Shown here: positions 1 through 9,693 of the stretch, in pieces
Layout of the letters: the number at the start of each line of letters is the position of its first letter
Position numbering within the stretch: the first letter of the stretch is position 1
Assembly: GCF_000381365.1 (NCBI RefSeq)
Contig: NZ_KB905466.1
Coordinates: 2,129,207-2,193,206 of the forward strand
Source: Bacteroides salyersiae WAL 10018 = DSM 18765 = JCM 12988
GTDB taxonomy: Bacteria > Bacteroidota > Bacteroidia > Bacteroidales > Bacteroidaceae
Length of the DNA: 64,000 nucleotides
Direction: 5' to 3'
The notes under the pieces: model-generated
What the model was told of the DNA's origin: nothing
What the model saw: only the letters and a program-made list of their open reading frames with translations
The model's database searches: none
Program-made: the position numbers and the translations under genes

Positions 1-568
1 ACTCGGTTTGAGACAACTGAGCCCGTTCGGCAGTATCCATCGGATTCAGACGGTTCTGGATAAAATTCATCGCCACATACATGCCTAATAATGACCCCAT
101 CGGATTGAAAGACTGGGCCAGATTGAGCCGACGCGTAGCCGTCTCCTCCGTGCCCATCGACAGGATATACGGATTAGCACTGGTCTCAAGAAAGGAAAGT
201 CCGCAAGTCAAAATAAAATAGGCAATTAAAAAAGGATAATAATTTCCGGTCATCATGGCAGGAAAGAAAAGGAGAGCACCGAATGCATACAGCCCCAATC
301 CCAACAAAATGCCGGCCTTATAAGAATACCGGCGGATAAATATAGCAGCCGGAAAAGCCATTGCAAAATAACCACCATAAAAAGCGACTTGCACCAATGC
401 GCCATCCGTCACACTCATACGGAATATCTTGGAGAAAGCTTTTACCATAGGATTGGTTATGTCATTGGCAAATCCCCAGAGTGCAAAACAACTGGTGATG
501 AGAATAAAAGGAATAAGATAGCTGACGCCGTCTTTGCTCAGGATAGAAAAGCGTTTGGTGTTATTCAT
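1..568 (-). CDS. fucP: L-fucose:H+ symporter FucP (partial, N-terminal part)
   Basis: Major facilitator superfamily importer that brings L-fucose across the inner membrane with a proton. Only about the first 189 residues lie in the window; the C-terminus is off the left edge. The translation begins MNNTKRFSILSKDGVSYLIP and runs into hydrophobic helices, with the FucP-like stretches SCFALWGFANDITNPMV and LETSANPYILSMG. It is the last visible gene of the fuc operon, 58 bp after the mutarotase gene. I chose the ATG at 566-568 because it opens the frame just before the first helix. The family call is firm; fucose as substrate is inferred mainly from the operon. Confidence 0.9.
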   Translation of the reverse strand, partial: MNNTKRFSILSKDGVSYLIPFILITSCFALWGFANDITNPMVKAFSKIFRMSVTDGALVQVAFYGGYFAMAFPAAIFIRRYSYKAGILLGLGLYAFGALLFFPAMMTGNYYPFLIAYFILTCGLSFLETSANPYILSMGTEETATRRLNLAQSFNPMGSLLGMYVAMNFIQNRLNPMDTAERAQLSQTE

Positions 569-626
569 AATGGTATAAATTCGTTAGGATATAAACTCGT
601 TTGAGGTTGTTCGTAAAAATAAAAGG

Positions 627-1016
627 TTATTCGTATAAATGGAACATACGTTCCATCGGTTGCCATTTTTGTGCGGAAGTAGATCCGGGAGTCACAAGTT
701 GGAAAATCGCCATATAATCTTCCCATTCCTGCTGGCGGGGCAAAGTGGCAAGCCGTTCCATTGCCGTGTCCCAATCAAAATCGAGTGCAGTCTCGACTAT
801 CATAAACAAACGTGTATCCAAAATGTAAATTTCCATTTCAAGGATACCGACTTCCCGGATACCGGCGATAACTTCCGGCCAGATTTCCGCTTGGCTGTGG
901 CGTCGGCGATACTCGGCTATCAGCTTCGGATCGTCACGCAGATCCAATGTCCGGCAATATCGTTTCACCGGTTGATGATGCTCTTTAGCCGCATAACTTT
1001 TAATAGATGTTTCCAT
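627..1016 (-). CDS. RhaM-type L-fucose/L-rhamnose mutarotase (DUF718)
   Basis: Small cytoplasmic enzyme of 129 residues in the L-rhamnose mutarotase (RhaM) family. It interconverts sugar anomers so that the isomerase receives the right one. The Y-x3-H pair of the RhaM active site is visible as Y36 and H40 in EYRRRHSQ. RhaM is normally about 104 residues; the extra length is an N-terminal tail. The frame stays open upstream to 1139, but that would overlap fucK, so I use the Met of METSIKSY. It sits between fucK and fucP. A dedicated fucose mutarotase of the unrelated FucU family is not seen, so this protein probably takes that role. Confidence 0.8.
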   Translation of the reverse strand: METSIKSYAAKEHHQPVKRYCRTLDLRDDPKLIAEYRRRHSQAEIWPEVIAGIREVGILEMEIYILDTRLFMIVETALDFDWDTAMERLATLPRQQEWEDYMAIFQLVTPGSTSAQKWQPMERMFHLYE

Positions 1017-1038
1017 GGTTTTATTTTTATCTGTCCCT

Positions 1039-2430
1039 TTAAATAATTTCTGTAATTTCATCACGTGTCTTAATCTCCCCACACGCCAAAGCTTGCACAA
1101 GGATATTTCCAATAGCAGTGGCCTCAACAGGACCTGCATACACCGGAATGCCCAATGCTTCTTCCGTCAGGCGGTTGAGAAGGCGGTTACGACACCCTCC
1201 CCCTATGATATGAAGTTGGGTAACAGGTGACGGTAACAAGCTGTTTAACTGAGTGACTCCTTGTTTATAACGTTGCGCGAGCGATTTAAGTATACAAAGA
1301 ACATATTCACCACAAGTTTTTGGTACGGCAAGGCGATGTTCACGGCAATAATCGGCAATTGCTTTCTCCATATTCAACGGACTTTGAAAGACCTCGTCAT
1401 CCACACGAATAATTGAATCGATTTCCGCATTCTCCGCAGCAGTTATCAGAGTTTCGTACTCCGTATCTTCGCCTCGTTCTTTCCACTGAGCTATAAGTTG
1501 CTGCAAAATCCACAAGCCTGTGATATTCTGCAAAAAACGGATTTTACCTCCCACGCCTCCTTCGTTGGTAAACCCTGCCAAGCGGGCCTCTTCGGTAAGG
1601 ATAGGTTCGTCTAATTCAACTCCAAGAAGCGACCAGGTTCCTGAACTCAGGAAAGCTTTTCGGGTATTAACACCACCGGTGACGGCAGGCACTGCAAATA
1701 CGGCGCTTGCAGTATCGTGCGAACCTACGGCAACCACATCGACCTCACCATTCATACCGATCTCTTCAGCAATATCGGCTTTCAGTTTTCCCCGTACGGT
1801 TCCGGGCATTACTATTTCTCCGAAAAGACGTTCGGGTAAACCCAAACTGTCTATTAATGGATAGTTCCAAGTACGCTTGCGGGCATCGAGCATTTCGGAG
1901 GTGGAAGCAATGCAATATTCATTATTTGCCACGCCTGTCAGAAAGAAACTGAAAAGATCGGGCATAAACAGCAACTTATCTGCAAGTTCCAATTGTACAT
2001 CCCCGTTCTTTTTCATACTGTAAAGCTGAAAAAGCGTGTTAATAGGCATCACTTGAATACCGGCCTCCGCATAATGACGGGAAATATCCATATGCCCGAA
2101 CAGTTCTTCGGGTAATCCATTCGTGCGCGGATCGCGATAGCAAACCATATTGCCCAACAAATTGCCTTGCCTGTCTATCAATCCGAAATCGACCCCCCAA
2201 GTATCGATTCCGATACTTTTTATGGAATATCCTTTATGGGCAGCCAGACGAAGCCCGGTTTTCATTTCACCGAACAATGCAAGGAAATCCCAATAAATAT
2301 AGTTCCCCATCCGGATTTGCCGGTTGGGAAAACGATATACTTCCTCCAGTGTTAACCGCCCGTTGTCAATGGTGCCGGCCATCACTCGCCCGCTACCTCC
2401 ACCAAAATCCACTGCTAAATATGTATTCAT
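1039..2430 (-). CDS. fucK: L-fuculokinase, rhamnulokinase-like FGGY kinase
   Basis: FGGY-family sugar kinase of 463 residues that should phosphorylate L-fuculose to L-fuculose 1-phosphate with ATP. The N-terminal phosphate-binding loop VDFGGGSGRVMAG is at residues 8-20, a second signature (SIGIDTWGVDFGLID) near residue 75, and the C-terminal nucleotide-binding stretch LHIIGGGCRN near residue 410. The sequence looks closer to RhaB (rhamnulokinase) than to enterobacterial FucK. Between fucA and mutarotase genes, fuculose is the likely substrate; L-rhamnulose cannot be excluded. It starts 81 bp after the fucA stop, across a spacer with an inverted repeat. Confidence 0.85.
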   Translation of the reverse strand: MNTYLAVDFGGGSGRVMAGTIDNGRLTLEEVYRFPNRQIRMGNYIYWDFLALFGEMKTGLRLAAHKGYSIKSIGIDTWGVDFGLIDRQGNLLGNMVCYRDPRTNGLPEELFGHMDISRHYAEAGIQVMPINTLFQLYSMKKNGDVQLELADKLLFMPDLFSFFLTGVANNEYCIASTSEMLDARKRTWNYPLIDSLGLPERLFGEIVMPGTVRGKLKADIAEEIGMNGEVDVVAVGSHDTASAVFAVPAVTGGVNTRKAFLSSGTWSLLGVELDEPILTEEARLAGFTNEGGVGGKIRFLQNITGLWILQQLIAQWKERGEDTEYETLITAAENAEIDSIIRVDDEVFQSPLNMEKAIADYCREHRLAVPKTCGEYVLCILKSLAQRYKQGVTQLNSLLPSPVTQLHIIGGGCRNRLLNRLTEEALGIPVYAGPVEATAIGNILVQALACGEIKTRDEITEII

Positions 2431-2444
2431 AGCTCAACTCTTTT

Positions 2445-2519
2445 CTAAATAATAAGGAGGAGAAAAAGAGACTTGGAAATACATCCCCATTTTCCCCTCC
2501 TTTTCATCTTATTATTTAG
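2445..2519 (-). repeat. Inverted repeat in the fucA-fucK spacer
   Basis: The arms CTAAATAATAAG (2445-2456) and CTTATTATTTAG (2508-2519) are exact reverse complements, extended inward by G/A-rich against C/T-rich tracts. The right arm overlaps the fucA stop codon. In the mRNA the spacer would fold with a GGAGGGG tract paired near a CUCCUCC tract. No U-tract follows, so it is not a classic terminator; a role in mRNA processing or in differential expression of fucK is inference. Confidence 0.5.
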
Positions 2520-3150
2520 TCTTCTTACCCAAAACGTAAGTCTCGAGATCATCAATCTCTTCGGGCGTCAACACGGTATAATCACCGCCGGACTGGATAA
2601 TAATGCGACATGCCATCTCGAAGAACATGGCACGTTCAAAAGCTTCGTCGAAGTCTTTTCCACATACCACTTGTCCGTGCTTTAACAGTAATACCGAATT
2701 GTGGTCTTTCAATCCATCTATCACCCCTTGTGCCAATTCTTTCGAACCGGGACGATAATAAGGAACTACCGGCACTTCTCTGCCTACATGACAAGGTATT
2801 TCGGCCGTTACATTCAAATTAGTGGGACGATTCTTCATACAAGCCACCGCAGTAGCATAATGAGACTGGAAATGAAGCACCACATTCACATCGGGACGCT
2901 CACGGAGAACACCGAAATGGAAACCGCTCTCCATAGACGGCTTCACACCATTCAGCACTTCTCCCGTCGACAGTTTACAGATGGAGACCTTTTCTTTGGG
3001 CAGAGAAGGCACCCAAGAGCCTGTACCGGAAATCAGCACTTCATCCCCTATACGCCAGGAGATATTACCGCTACTGCAAATAGTAAGTCCGGCATCGCCT
3101 ACACGATGAGCCTGGGCTATAAACTGTTCTATCTGTTCATTCGTTATCAT
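2512..3150 (-). CDS. fucA: L-fuculose-1-phosphate aldolase (class II)
   Basis: Metal-dependent class II aldolase of 212 residues that cleaves L-fuculose 1-phosphate to dihydroxyacetone phosphate and L-lactaldehyde. Visible features: SSGNIS near residue 26 (phosphate loop), catalytic E74 (E73 in the E. coli enzyme), H93 and H158 as metal ligands. The usual H-x-H pair reads H93-F-Q95 here, so the second ligand position is a glutamine, with another histidine at 97. The gene follows fucO after 5 bp, so the two are translationally close. Function is well supported by operon context; the ligand change deserves checking. Confidence 0.9.
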   Translation of the reverse strand: MITNEQIEQFIAQAHRVGDAGLTICSSGNISWRIGDEVLISGTGSWVPSLPKEKVSICKLSTGEVLNGVKPSMESGFHFGVLRERPDVNVVLHFQSHYATAVACMKNRPTNLNVTAEIPCHVGREVPVVPYYRPGSKELAQGVIDGLKDHNSVLLLKHGQVVCGKDFDEAFERAMFFEMACRIIIQSGGDYTVLTPEEIDDLETYVLGKKTK

Positions 3151-3155
3151 AATGA

Positions 3156-4310
3156 CTACAATGCTTTTTTATAAAGTTCAAGTATTATTTCTTTGCTCAC
3201 TTCACGGGGATTTCCCGGGGTACATACATCGGCAAACGCCGCCGTAGCCAACTTATCCAGATCTTCTTCTTTTATTCCCAATTCGGATAAATGCTGCGGG
3301 ATCCCTACACGGACAGAAAGTTCCCGGACTGCCTTGACCGCCGCAGCAGCGGCTTCTTCACGAGTCATATCCGGCGTATATACATTCATAGCCTTGGCTA
3401 TCTCTACATATTTATCGAGTGCCGCAGGAGCATTGAACTCCATCACAATAGGCAACAGCAAGGCATTTGCTACACCGTGAGGTATATCGAAAATAGCTCC
3501 CAACGGATGTGCCATGCCATGCACAACTCCCAAACCTACATTAGAAAACGCCATACCGGCAATGTACTGGGCAACCGCCATACCATTACGGGCTTCGGCA
3601 TTGGATGGCTCATTGACAGCCGTCTCAAGATAACGGGCAATCATTTCGATCGCTTTTATCTCGAACATATCGCTCATCTCCCAGGCACCTTTCGTTATAA
3701 GTCCTTCAATGGCATGCGTCAAAGCATCCAACCCGGTAGAAGCTGTCAGCCCTTTGGGAAGGGTATACATCAATTCGGCATCTACAACGGCAACTACGGG
3801 AATGTCATTGGGATCTACGCAAACCATTTTCTTTTCATTGGCTTCATCGGTAATCACATAATTAATAGTAACCTCGGCCGCCGTACCCGCCGTAGTAGGC
3901 AAAGCAATAATGGGAACAGATTTGTTTTTCGTATCTGCCACCCCTTCCAGAGATACTACATCACTGAATTCCGGATTATTGGTTATAATACCGATCGCCT
4001 TGGAAGTATCGATCGATGAACCGCCACCGATTGCAAGAATAAAATCGGCACCCGAAGCTGCAAAAGCCTGTAGACCAGCCTTGACATTAGCTACGGTAGG
4101 ATTCGGTTTGACATCACTGAAAACCTCGTATGGAACAGAAGCTGTTTCAAGTACTTTCAACACTTTATCGGCCACCCCGAATTTAATAAGATCCTTATCC
4201 GTAACGACCAGAGCCTTATGCAGCCCCAAACGGGCGATCTCTTTCGGGAGCACTTCCCGTGCTCCCGGTCCGAAGTATGAAACTTCGTTTAATATAAATC
4301 GATTAATCAT
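3156..4310 (-). CDS. fucO: Lactaldehyde reductase (iron-dependent alcohol dehydrogenase)
   Basis: Group III iron-dependent alcohol dehydrogenase of 384 residues. It reduces the L-lactaldehyde released by FucA to (S)-1,2-propanediol with NADH under anaerobic conditions. The NAD-binding GGGSSIDTSK is at residues 95-104. The four metal ligands known for E. coli FucO (D196, H200, H263, H277) correspond to D195, H199, H264 and H278. The length matches the family (about 382). The gene lies between fucI (9 bp) and fucA (5 bp), which ties aldehyde disposal to fucose cleavage in the same transcript. Confidence 0.92.
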   Translation of the reverse strand: MINRFILNEVSYFGPGAREVLPKEIARLGLHKALVVTDKDLIKFGVADKVLKVLETASVPYEVFSDVKPNPTVANVKAGLQAFAASGADFILAIGGGSSIDTSKAIGIITNNPEFSDVVSLEGVADTKNKSVPIIALPTTAGTAAEVTINYVITDEANEKKMVCVDPNDIPVVAVVDAELMYTLPKGLTASTGLDALTHAIEGLITKGAWEMSDMFEIKAIEMIARYLETAVNEPSNAEARNGMAVAQYIAGMAFSNVGLGVVHGMAHPLGAIFDIPHGVANALLLPIVMEFNAPAALDKYVEIAKAMNVYTPDMTREEAAAAAVKAVRELSVRVGIPQHLSELGIKEEDLDKLATAAFADVCTPGNPREVSKEIILELYKKAL

Positions 4311-4319
4311 TTTATTCCA

Positions 4320-6092
4320 TTATTTATAAATAGGACCATAAACAGCACATGCTCTGTAATCCGCTCCTTCTTTCTCCATACCGAAAGCATTCCATGCGGC
4401 CGGACGGAAGATGGCGTCTTCTTCGACATTGTGCATACATACAGGAATACGCAACATAGAAGCTAATGTGATCAGATCCTGTCCGATATGCCCATAACTG
4501 ATAGCACCATGATTGGCCCCCCAATTGTTCATTACCGAATAAACATCTTTGAATGCAGGTTTATCACACAAACGGGGTACAAACCAAGTGGTCGGCCATG
4601 TACGATCCGTACGTTCATCCAGCAAACGGTGAACTTCCGGATCGATCTCTACCGTCCATCCCTCGGCAATCTGGAGTACCGGGCCTAATCCTTTAATCAA
4701 GTTCAGACGTGTCATCGTAACAGGCATGCCTCCTTTGGATAAGAAATTGGAAGAGAAGCCGCCGCCACGGAAATAATCACGGTTAGCAGGATACCAGGTA
4801 GTAGCTTCCAGACATTTCTCCATCTCTTTTTCCGTGATCTCCCAGCAAGGTTTCATCGCCGGTTCACCTTTCTCATCGGTTTGCTGACCGGTTCCGTCGA
4901 GCGTTGTAGCACCGGAATTGATCAAGTGAATAATACCATTGGCAGCCATGCCGGTAAGTTCTTTTCCTGTCACGCGTTTTACCGCTTCGGGGCTCCAATA
5001 GGTACGCACGTCCGAGAATATCTGCGCACGGTTTGTCAACAGATGCCCGAAGAGCATCGCTACGCCGTTACAGGCATCATTTTCGGTAGCTACCACATAA
5101 GCTTCACGAATACCGTTCCAGTCAAAAGAGGTATTCAATAAGGCTTCCGAATAATCCCCGTTAGGATAAAAGTCGGTCCATTGGCGTTGCCCCTGGAATC
5201 CGGCAGCGATGGCATTGTGCCCTAAAGCCTCTTCTTTGAAGCCCATCTCACGCAGTTTCGGATTTCCCTGCATCAAATCGCGCATGATAATAGTCATCTT
5301 GACAATGAATTCCCAGTCTTCGTCTTTCTGCTCACGGTTTTTTGTTTTCTCCGGAAGGTTGAAGTCTTTTCCTTCGTTCTTCTTACAATACTTTTCGGTC
5401 CAGGCCATTGCTTTGGCGAACTCTTCTTTATCATAAATACCCTCTGTCATGCGGCGGATGATTTCTGTGAGGTCGACAGACTCATTTCGCATACCGAGAT
5501 ATTCCTGGAAGAAATCCGGATTAACGATAGAACCGGCAATACCCATGGAAACACTACCCATAGAAAGATAAGATTTTCCTCTCATAGTAGCTACCGCCTG
5601 GGCAGCACGGGCAAAACGCAATATCTTTTCGGCTACATCGGCAGGAATGGAATTATCATTCAGATCCTGTACATCGTGTCCGTAAATACCAAAAGCCGGC
5701 AGGCCCTTCTGTGCATGTCCTGCCAATACGGCTGCCAAATAAACGGCTCCCGGACGTTCGGTTCCGTTAAATCCCCAAACCGCCTTCGGGTAATACGGGT
5801 TCATATCCATTGTTTCGGCTCCATAACACCAGCAGGATGTCACGGTAATGGTTGCCCCCACCCCTTCACGTTCGAATTTCTCGGCACATGCAGCACTTTC
5901 GGCCACACGTCCGATCGTACCGTCGGCTATCACACACTCTACCGGAGTACCGTCTCCGTTTCTTAAATTTGTAGAGATCAATTCGGCTACGGCTTTAGCC
6001 AGATTCATTGTCTTTTCTTCAAGACTTTCACGAACACCACCCTGACGACCATCAATGGTAGGGCGAATTCCAATTTTCGGATACTTTTTCAT
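4320..6092 (-). CDS. fucI: L-fucose isomerase
   Basis: Manganese-dependent ketol isomerase of 590 residues that converts L-fucose to L-fuculose, the first committed step. The metal and catalytic residues of E. coli FucI are conserved almost in register: E337 (ATEND), D361 (FSDVR) and H527 (ANHGA). Length equals the family's usual 590-595. It is the first structural gene of the operon, 72 bp after the fucR stop. D-arabinose is a known side substrate of the family, but the neighbours indicate fucose. Confidence 0.95.
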   Translation of the reverse strand: MKKYPKIGIRPTIDGRQGGVRESLEEKTMNLAKAVAELISTNLRNGDGTPVECVIADGTIGRVAESAACAEKFEREGVGATITVTSCWCYGAETMDMNPYYPKAVWGFNGTERPGAVYLAAVLAGHAQKGLPAFGIYGHDVQDLNDNSIPADVAEKILRFARAAQAVATMRGKSYLSMGSVSMGIAGSIVNPDFFQEYLGMRNESVDLTEIIRRMTEGIYDKEEFAKAMAWTEKYCKKNEGKDFNLPEKTKNREQKDEDWEFIVKMTIIMRDLMQGNPKLREMGFKEEALGHNAIAAGFQGQRQWTDFYPNGDYSEALLNTSFDWNGIREAYVVATENDACNGVAMLFGHLLTNRAQIFSDVRTYWSPEAVKRVTGKELTGMAANGIIHLINSGATTLDGTGQQTDEKGEPAMKPCWEITEKEMEKCLEATTWYPANRDYFRGGGFSSNFLSKGGMPVTMTRLNLIKGLGPVLQIAEGWTVEIDPEVHRLLDERTDRTWPTTWFVPRLCDKPAFKDVYSVMNNWGANHGAISYGHIGQDLITLASMLRIPVCMHNVEEDAIFRPAAWNAFGMEKEGADYRACAVYGPIYK

Positions 6093-6126
6093 ATTCTTAT
6101 GATTTAAATAAGTAAAACATTTCCAT

Positions 6127-6144
6127 CTGTACTGAACTGTGCTG
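6127..6144. promoter_or_regulatory. Direct octamer repeat between fucR and fucI, candidate FucR operator
   Basis: Two related octamers, CTGTACTG and CTGTGCTG, stand exactly 10 bp apart, one helical turn, in the only spacer between the regulator gene and fucI. GntR-family regulators bind short repeated half-sites, so this is a plausible FucR site. On the minus strand a weak -7-like TATGTTTC lies next to it. The repeat is seen; binding is inference. Confidence 0.35.
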
Positions 6145-6164
6145 AAACATAGGAATAAAAAATC

Positions 6165-7145
6165 CTATAAAGATCCTCTTAAACGTATCTCGGTAGGCAA
6201 ATACGTATGTATCTGCTTGCCGGTAAGGATAAAATCGGCTGTCAATGTCCCCATCTTTTCCCAATCGATACTCAGCGTAGTTATTCCCCTGTCTATCACT
6301 TCATAAGCAGGAGTTTCATTATAGGCCAACAAGCCGAAATCAGTTCCGCAAACCAAACCTTCTATCCGGCTTTGTTTGATGATATGTACCACATCGACCT
6401 GTCGGATAGCGATATAAACCTCGCCTTCGCGCACTTTCATTCCTTCCACATCCTCCCTCACTTCGCATATGAATTCCCGGTCGGCACAAAACTTCCGGAA
6501 ACTGTCACAAGTGCTCCGGGGGTGCTTTGTCCCTTTCACAAACAACAAAACGAGCCTTTTATAGTGCCGCAACCGATCGGCCAGTTGCAATAATGCCTGA
6601 TAAAAAGAATCATCAAAATCCTGACATATATAAGAATAATCTTTCTTGTCGAACTTGCCGAAGTCGAGCAATAAGAGTTTGGAAGAGTCTATTTTATAAA
6701 GATTAGGAGAGAACTTTTCGTTATCGAAGTTCATAACAACGTATTTATTATACCGCCCCAAGGATTCACGAAGAATAGCATTGAACAGGCTCTCGTTATA
6801 TTGGTGAAACCATAAATCGACCTTATAACGGGAAGACAAATGCTTGATAATGCTATTGTAAAGGGTGTCTTTAAATGGGGAATATTCATCAAGCAACAAC
6901 AATATGCTTTTCTGCCTGTTTACCACATAATACCCTTTTCCGGGGGTGGAATCGATAATTCCCCGTTCTTTCAAATCGATGAAAGCTTTGAAAACCGTAT
7001 CACGTGATACCTTATAATCCCGGCTCAACTGATTGATAGAAGGCAAAGCATCGTCTACCTTATATCTACCCATTGAAATATCTTGGCTGATGAGATCGGC
7101 CAATTGCTTCACTTTGGTTGTTTGCTGTCCGAATATAATCTCCAT
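6165..7145 (-). CDS. fucR: GntR-family regulator of fucose utilisation
   Basis: Transcription factor of 326 residues. Residues about 10-70 form a GntR winged helix-turn-helix (ALPSINQLSRDYKVSRDTVF, then the wing GIIDSTPGKGYYV). The rest resembles the periplasmic-binding-protein-like effector domain of LacI/GalR-type regulators rather than the usual FadR or HutC domains. In Bacteroides thetaiotaomicron the FucR of a similarly arranged operon is a fucose-responsive repressor; the same role here is inferred from position and domain make-up. Its stop codon lies in a weak inverted repeat (ATAGGA / TCCTAT, 6149-6168). Confidence 0.88.
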   Translation of the reverse strand: MEIIFGQQTTKVKQLADLISQDISMGRYKVDDALPSINQLSRDYKVSRDTVFKAFIDLKERGIIDSTPGKGYYVVNRQKSILLLLDEYSPFKDTLYNSIIKHLSSRYKVDLWFHQYNESLFNAILRESLGRYNKYVVMNFDNEKFSPNLYKIDSSKLLLLDFGKFDKKDYSYICQDFDDSFYQALLQLADRLRHYKRLVLLFVKGTKHPRSTCDSFRKFCADREFICEVREDVEGMKVREGEVYIAIRQVDVVHIIKQSRIEGLVCGTDFGLLAYNETPAYEVIDRGITTLSIDWEKMGTLTADFILTGKQIHTYLPTEIRLRGSL

Positions 7146-7280
7146 ATCTACAGATCAAAAGGTTTTCAGAAAACGTCCGGCAACTATGCTGAACCATCCT
7201 GCTGCAAAGAAAAGTAATTTATTTAAGATCAACAAGAATAAGAAATATGTTTTGCAACACAAGATCGAGGATAATCGTAT

Positions 7281-7321
7281 AAAAAAACATCCTGATACCT
7301 TTTATTCATAGTATCAGGATG
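7281..7321 (-). terminator. Intrinsic terminator of the GH3 gene
   Basis: Perfect 11-bp inverted repeat CATCCTGATAC (7289-7299) / GTATCAGGATG (7311-7321). In the minus-strand reading direction it is followed by a run of seven T. It separates the GH3 gene from fucR, so the two are not one transcription unit. A second short repeat (AAAATCAA / TTGATTTT, 7336-7355) overlaps the GH3 stop codon. Confidence 0.85.
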
Positions 7322-7353
7322 CAACTATATTTCTTAAAATCAACAGATTGATT

Positions 7354-9693
7354 TTATTTATTCGGTGTATTCCACTTTTTTGTTTCCGAGCAGGTTATAT
7401 TCAGCGTTTGCTTTCCTGTTTGAATTCTGAAATCTCCTTTTTCCAGTATCCATTTACCATCATAGCCTACAAAAGCCAAATCGCTGCCTTTTACTTTCAA
7501 TGTAACGGTTTTCGTTTCACCCGGTTGCAGTTCTACCTTTTCGAAAGCACGAAGACGGCGGATATCAGGAGTCAAGGAAGCCACCAGATCACTACTGAAA
7601 AGCAGAACACTCTCCTTACCTGCCTTATCACCGGTATTGGTCACATCGACCGTAAAAACGAGTTCATCACCGGCAGTAAACGAAGGTTTATTCACGCTCA
7701 GACGATCATAGGCAAAAGTCGTATAGCTAAGCCCGTAGCCAAAAGCCCACTGAACAGACATCACCGCATCATAATCATAAGCTCCCTGCATCTTCTCAAG
7801 GTCTTCACACGGTTTATAATCATAAGTCACCAAAGAATTGATATCTTTAGGATAAGTATAGGGCATCTTCCCACTGAAATTGACATCGCCGGCCAAAAGA
7901 TTAGCCAGTGCATCGCCCCCGTAATTACCCGGCAACATGATGTTGACAACCGCCTTTACCAACGGCTCTATCTCATTGATAATACGCGGACGCCCCTCAT
8001 TCAGAATCAGAATTACCGGTTTTCCGGTAGCCGCCAGAGCTTTCACCAGATTCAACTGGTTTTGTGAGAGGAAAAGATTAGTCAGGTTGCCCGGTGTTTC
8101 ACAATAAGAATTTTCACCGACACAGGCCAGAATATAGTCCACTTCCGAAGCGGCAGCAACCGCTTTTTCTATTTTCGGAGCATTCTCTTCCCAGTAAGCA
8201 CCTTTCTGCTTATAAGTCACTCCTGGTTCGTATACCACATTTCCCACACCGAATTTTGCCTTGAATGCTTCAAGGATCGTATTATACTCACCGGCAAACC
8301 TATCTGCCTTATGGCCTTGCCAGGAATAAGACCATCCGCCATTCAGCGTACGCATCGAATTGGCATTCGGTCCGGTAATCAATATTTTCTTTCCGGAAGC
8401 AAGTGGCAGAATCCGATCCGCATTCTTCAATAGGACAAGTGATTCCTCTGCCGCCAGCAAAGCAGTTGCAGCATGCGATTTACTCGCAAATTCCGGGTAT
8501 TCCGAAGGATCCCAATATGGCTTGTCGAACAGCCCGAGACGGAATTTCATGCGCAGTACCCGGCGTACAGCATCATCAATGCGGCTCATAGGAACTTCAC
8601 CTTCTTGCACAAGTTCTTTCAGATAATTACAGAAACTCCATTCATAAGGCACCATAGACATATCGATACCGGCATTAATAGCCATTTTTACGGCTTCTTT
8701 CTTGGAAGCGGCCACTTTGTCACGGGTATACAGGTTGTTTATATCCGCCCAATCCGTTACGATGAGCCCGTCCCAATTAAGGTCTTCCTTCAGCCATTTC
8801 GTCAAAAGTTCATAATTGGCATGAAAAGGAAGCCCGTTGTTCATAGCAGAATTCACCATAACAGACAAAGCACCGGCTTTCACAGATTCCAGAAAAGGGG
8901 CAAAATGCTTTTCACGCATCTCCTGCACCGTGATAGACGATGGCGTACGATCTTTGCCGGATACGGGGACACCATAACCCATATAATGTTTCAAACAGGC
9001 AGCTACCTGATTGGGGCCTATATGGTTCGGATCCTCGCCTTGAAAACCAATCACAGATTCACGTCCCATCTCTGTATTGACGTAACAGTCTTCTCCATAA
9101 TTTTCCCACATACGAGGCCAACGGGCATCACGGCCAAGATCCACAACGGGCGCGTACGTCCAAGGAATGCATCCGGCTTTTGTTTCGTAAGCCGATATCT
9201 CGGCTCCTTTCCGTACCAGTTCACGATTGAATGTAGCCCCCATATTGACGCCCTGCGGAAAGAAAGTTCCACCGGCCGTATAGGTGGTGCCATGTATCTG
9301 ATCGACGCCATACACGCAGGGAATTCCCATAGACTTTATCGATTCTTCCTGAATTCTTTTGATAAGAGTGGCCCAGACCTCCTTCGTCTGTGCTTCGCCA
9401 TAAGGTACATTCAGTATAGATCCCACTTTATATTTACCGATCACGGTATCGAGCATGGCTTCATCAAAAGTAAAACCCGGTTGCCCTGTTGTTTTCTTAT
9501 CAGTCAACACATCGATCGTCAATTCGGTCATCTGCCCTATTTTCTCTTCCAGAGTCATCTTTTCGAGCAACTTCTCAACCTTATCCTCTATCACTTTATC
9601 AACAGGAATAGCCGGGGAGATTATCGTATTCTGTGCAAAAACAGACCATGCAAATCCTGCGAATACCAAAGGAAATAATAGTTTCTTGTTCAT
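7354..9693 (-). CDS. Secreted glycoside hydrolase family 3 (beta-glucosidase type)
   Basis: Enzyme of 779 residues that should release terminal beta-linked sugars from oligosaccharides in the periplasm or at the surface. The signal peptide is [20 protein letters not shown]. The GH3 N-terminal barrel shows the KHY substrate motif (K235, H236) and the nucleophile D314 in LIVTDW. Then come the alpha/beta sandwich domain and a C-terminal fibronectin-III-like domain (last 80 or so residues). The longer frame upstream to 9807 has no signal peptide at its start, so I start at the ATG at 9691-9693. No SusC/SusD or other CAZyme flanks it; beta-glucosidase and beta-xylosidase activity are both possible. 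Confidence 0.9.
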   Translation of the reverse strand: MNKKLLFPLVFAGFAWSVFAQNTIISPAIPVDKVIEDKVEKLLEKMTLEEKIGQMTELTIDVLTDKKTTGQPGFTFDEAMLDTVIGKYKVGSILNVPYGEAQTKEVWATLIKRIQEESIKSMGIPCVYGVDQIHGTTYTAGGTFFPQGVNMGATFNRELVRKGAEISAYETKAGCIPWTYAPVVDLGRDARWPRMWENYGEDCYVNTEMGRESVIGFQGEDPNHIGPNQVAACLKHYMGYGVPVSGKDRTPSSITVQEMREKHFAPFLESVKAGALSVMVNSAMNNGLPFHANYELLTKWLKEDLNWDGLIVTDWADINNLYTRDKVAASKKEAVKMAINAGIDMSMVPYEWSFCNYLKELVQEGEVPMSRIDDAVRRVLRMKFRLGLFDKPYWDPSEYPEFASKSHAATALLAAEESLVLLKNADRILPLASGKKILITGPNANSMRTLNGGWSYSWQGHKADRFAGEYNTILEAFKAKFGVGNVVYEPGVTYKQKGAYWEENAPKIEKAVAAASEVDYILACVGENSYCETPGNLTNLFLSQNQLNLVKALAATGKPVILILNEGRPRIINEIEPLVKAVVNIMLPGNYGGDALANLLAGDVNFSGKMPYTYPKDINSLVTYDYKPCEDLEKMQGAYDYDAVMSVQWAFGYGLSYTTFAYDRLSVNKPSFTAGDELVFTVDVTNTGDKAGKESVLLFSSDLVASLTPDIRRLRAFEKVELQPGETKTVTLKVKGSDLAFVGYDGKWILEKGDFRIQTGKQTLNITCSETKKWNTPNK

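Noticed and set aside
3291..4019. Open frame of 242 codons on the plus strand
   Set aside because: Antisense shadow of fucO with no recognisable motif.
7348..8067. Open frame of 239 codons on the plus strand
   Set aside because: Antisense to the C-terminal part of the GH3 glycosidase; composition is that of a shadow frame.
8473..9678. Open frame of 401 codons on the plus strand
   Set aside because: It lies wholly antisense to the GH3 glycosidase, is rich in His, Arg, Phe and Ile as complement frames are, and shows no domain.
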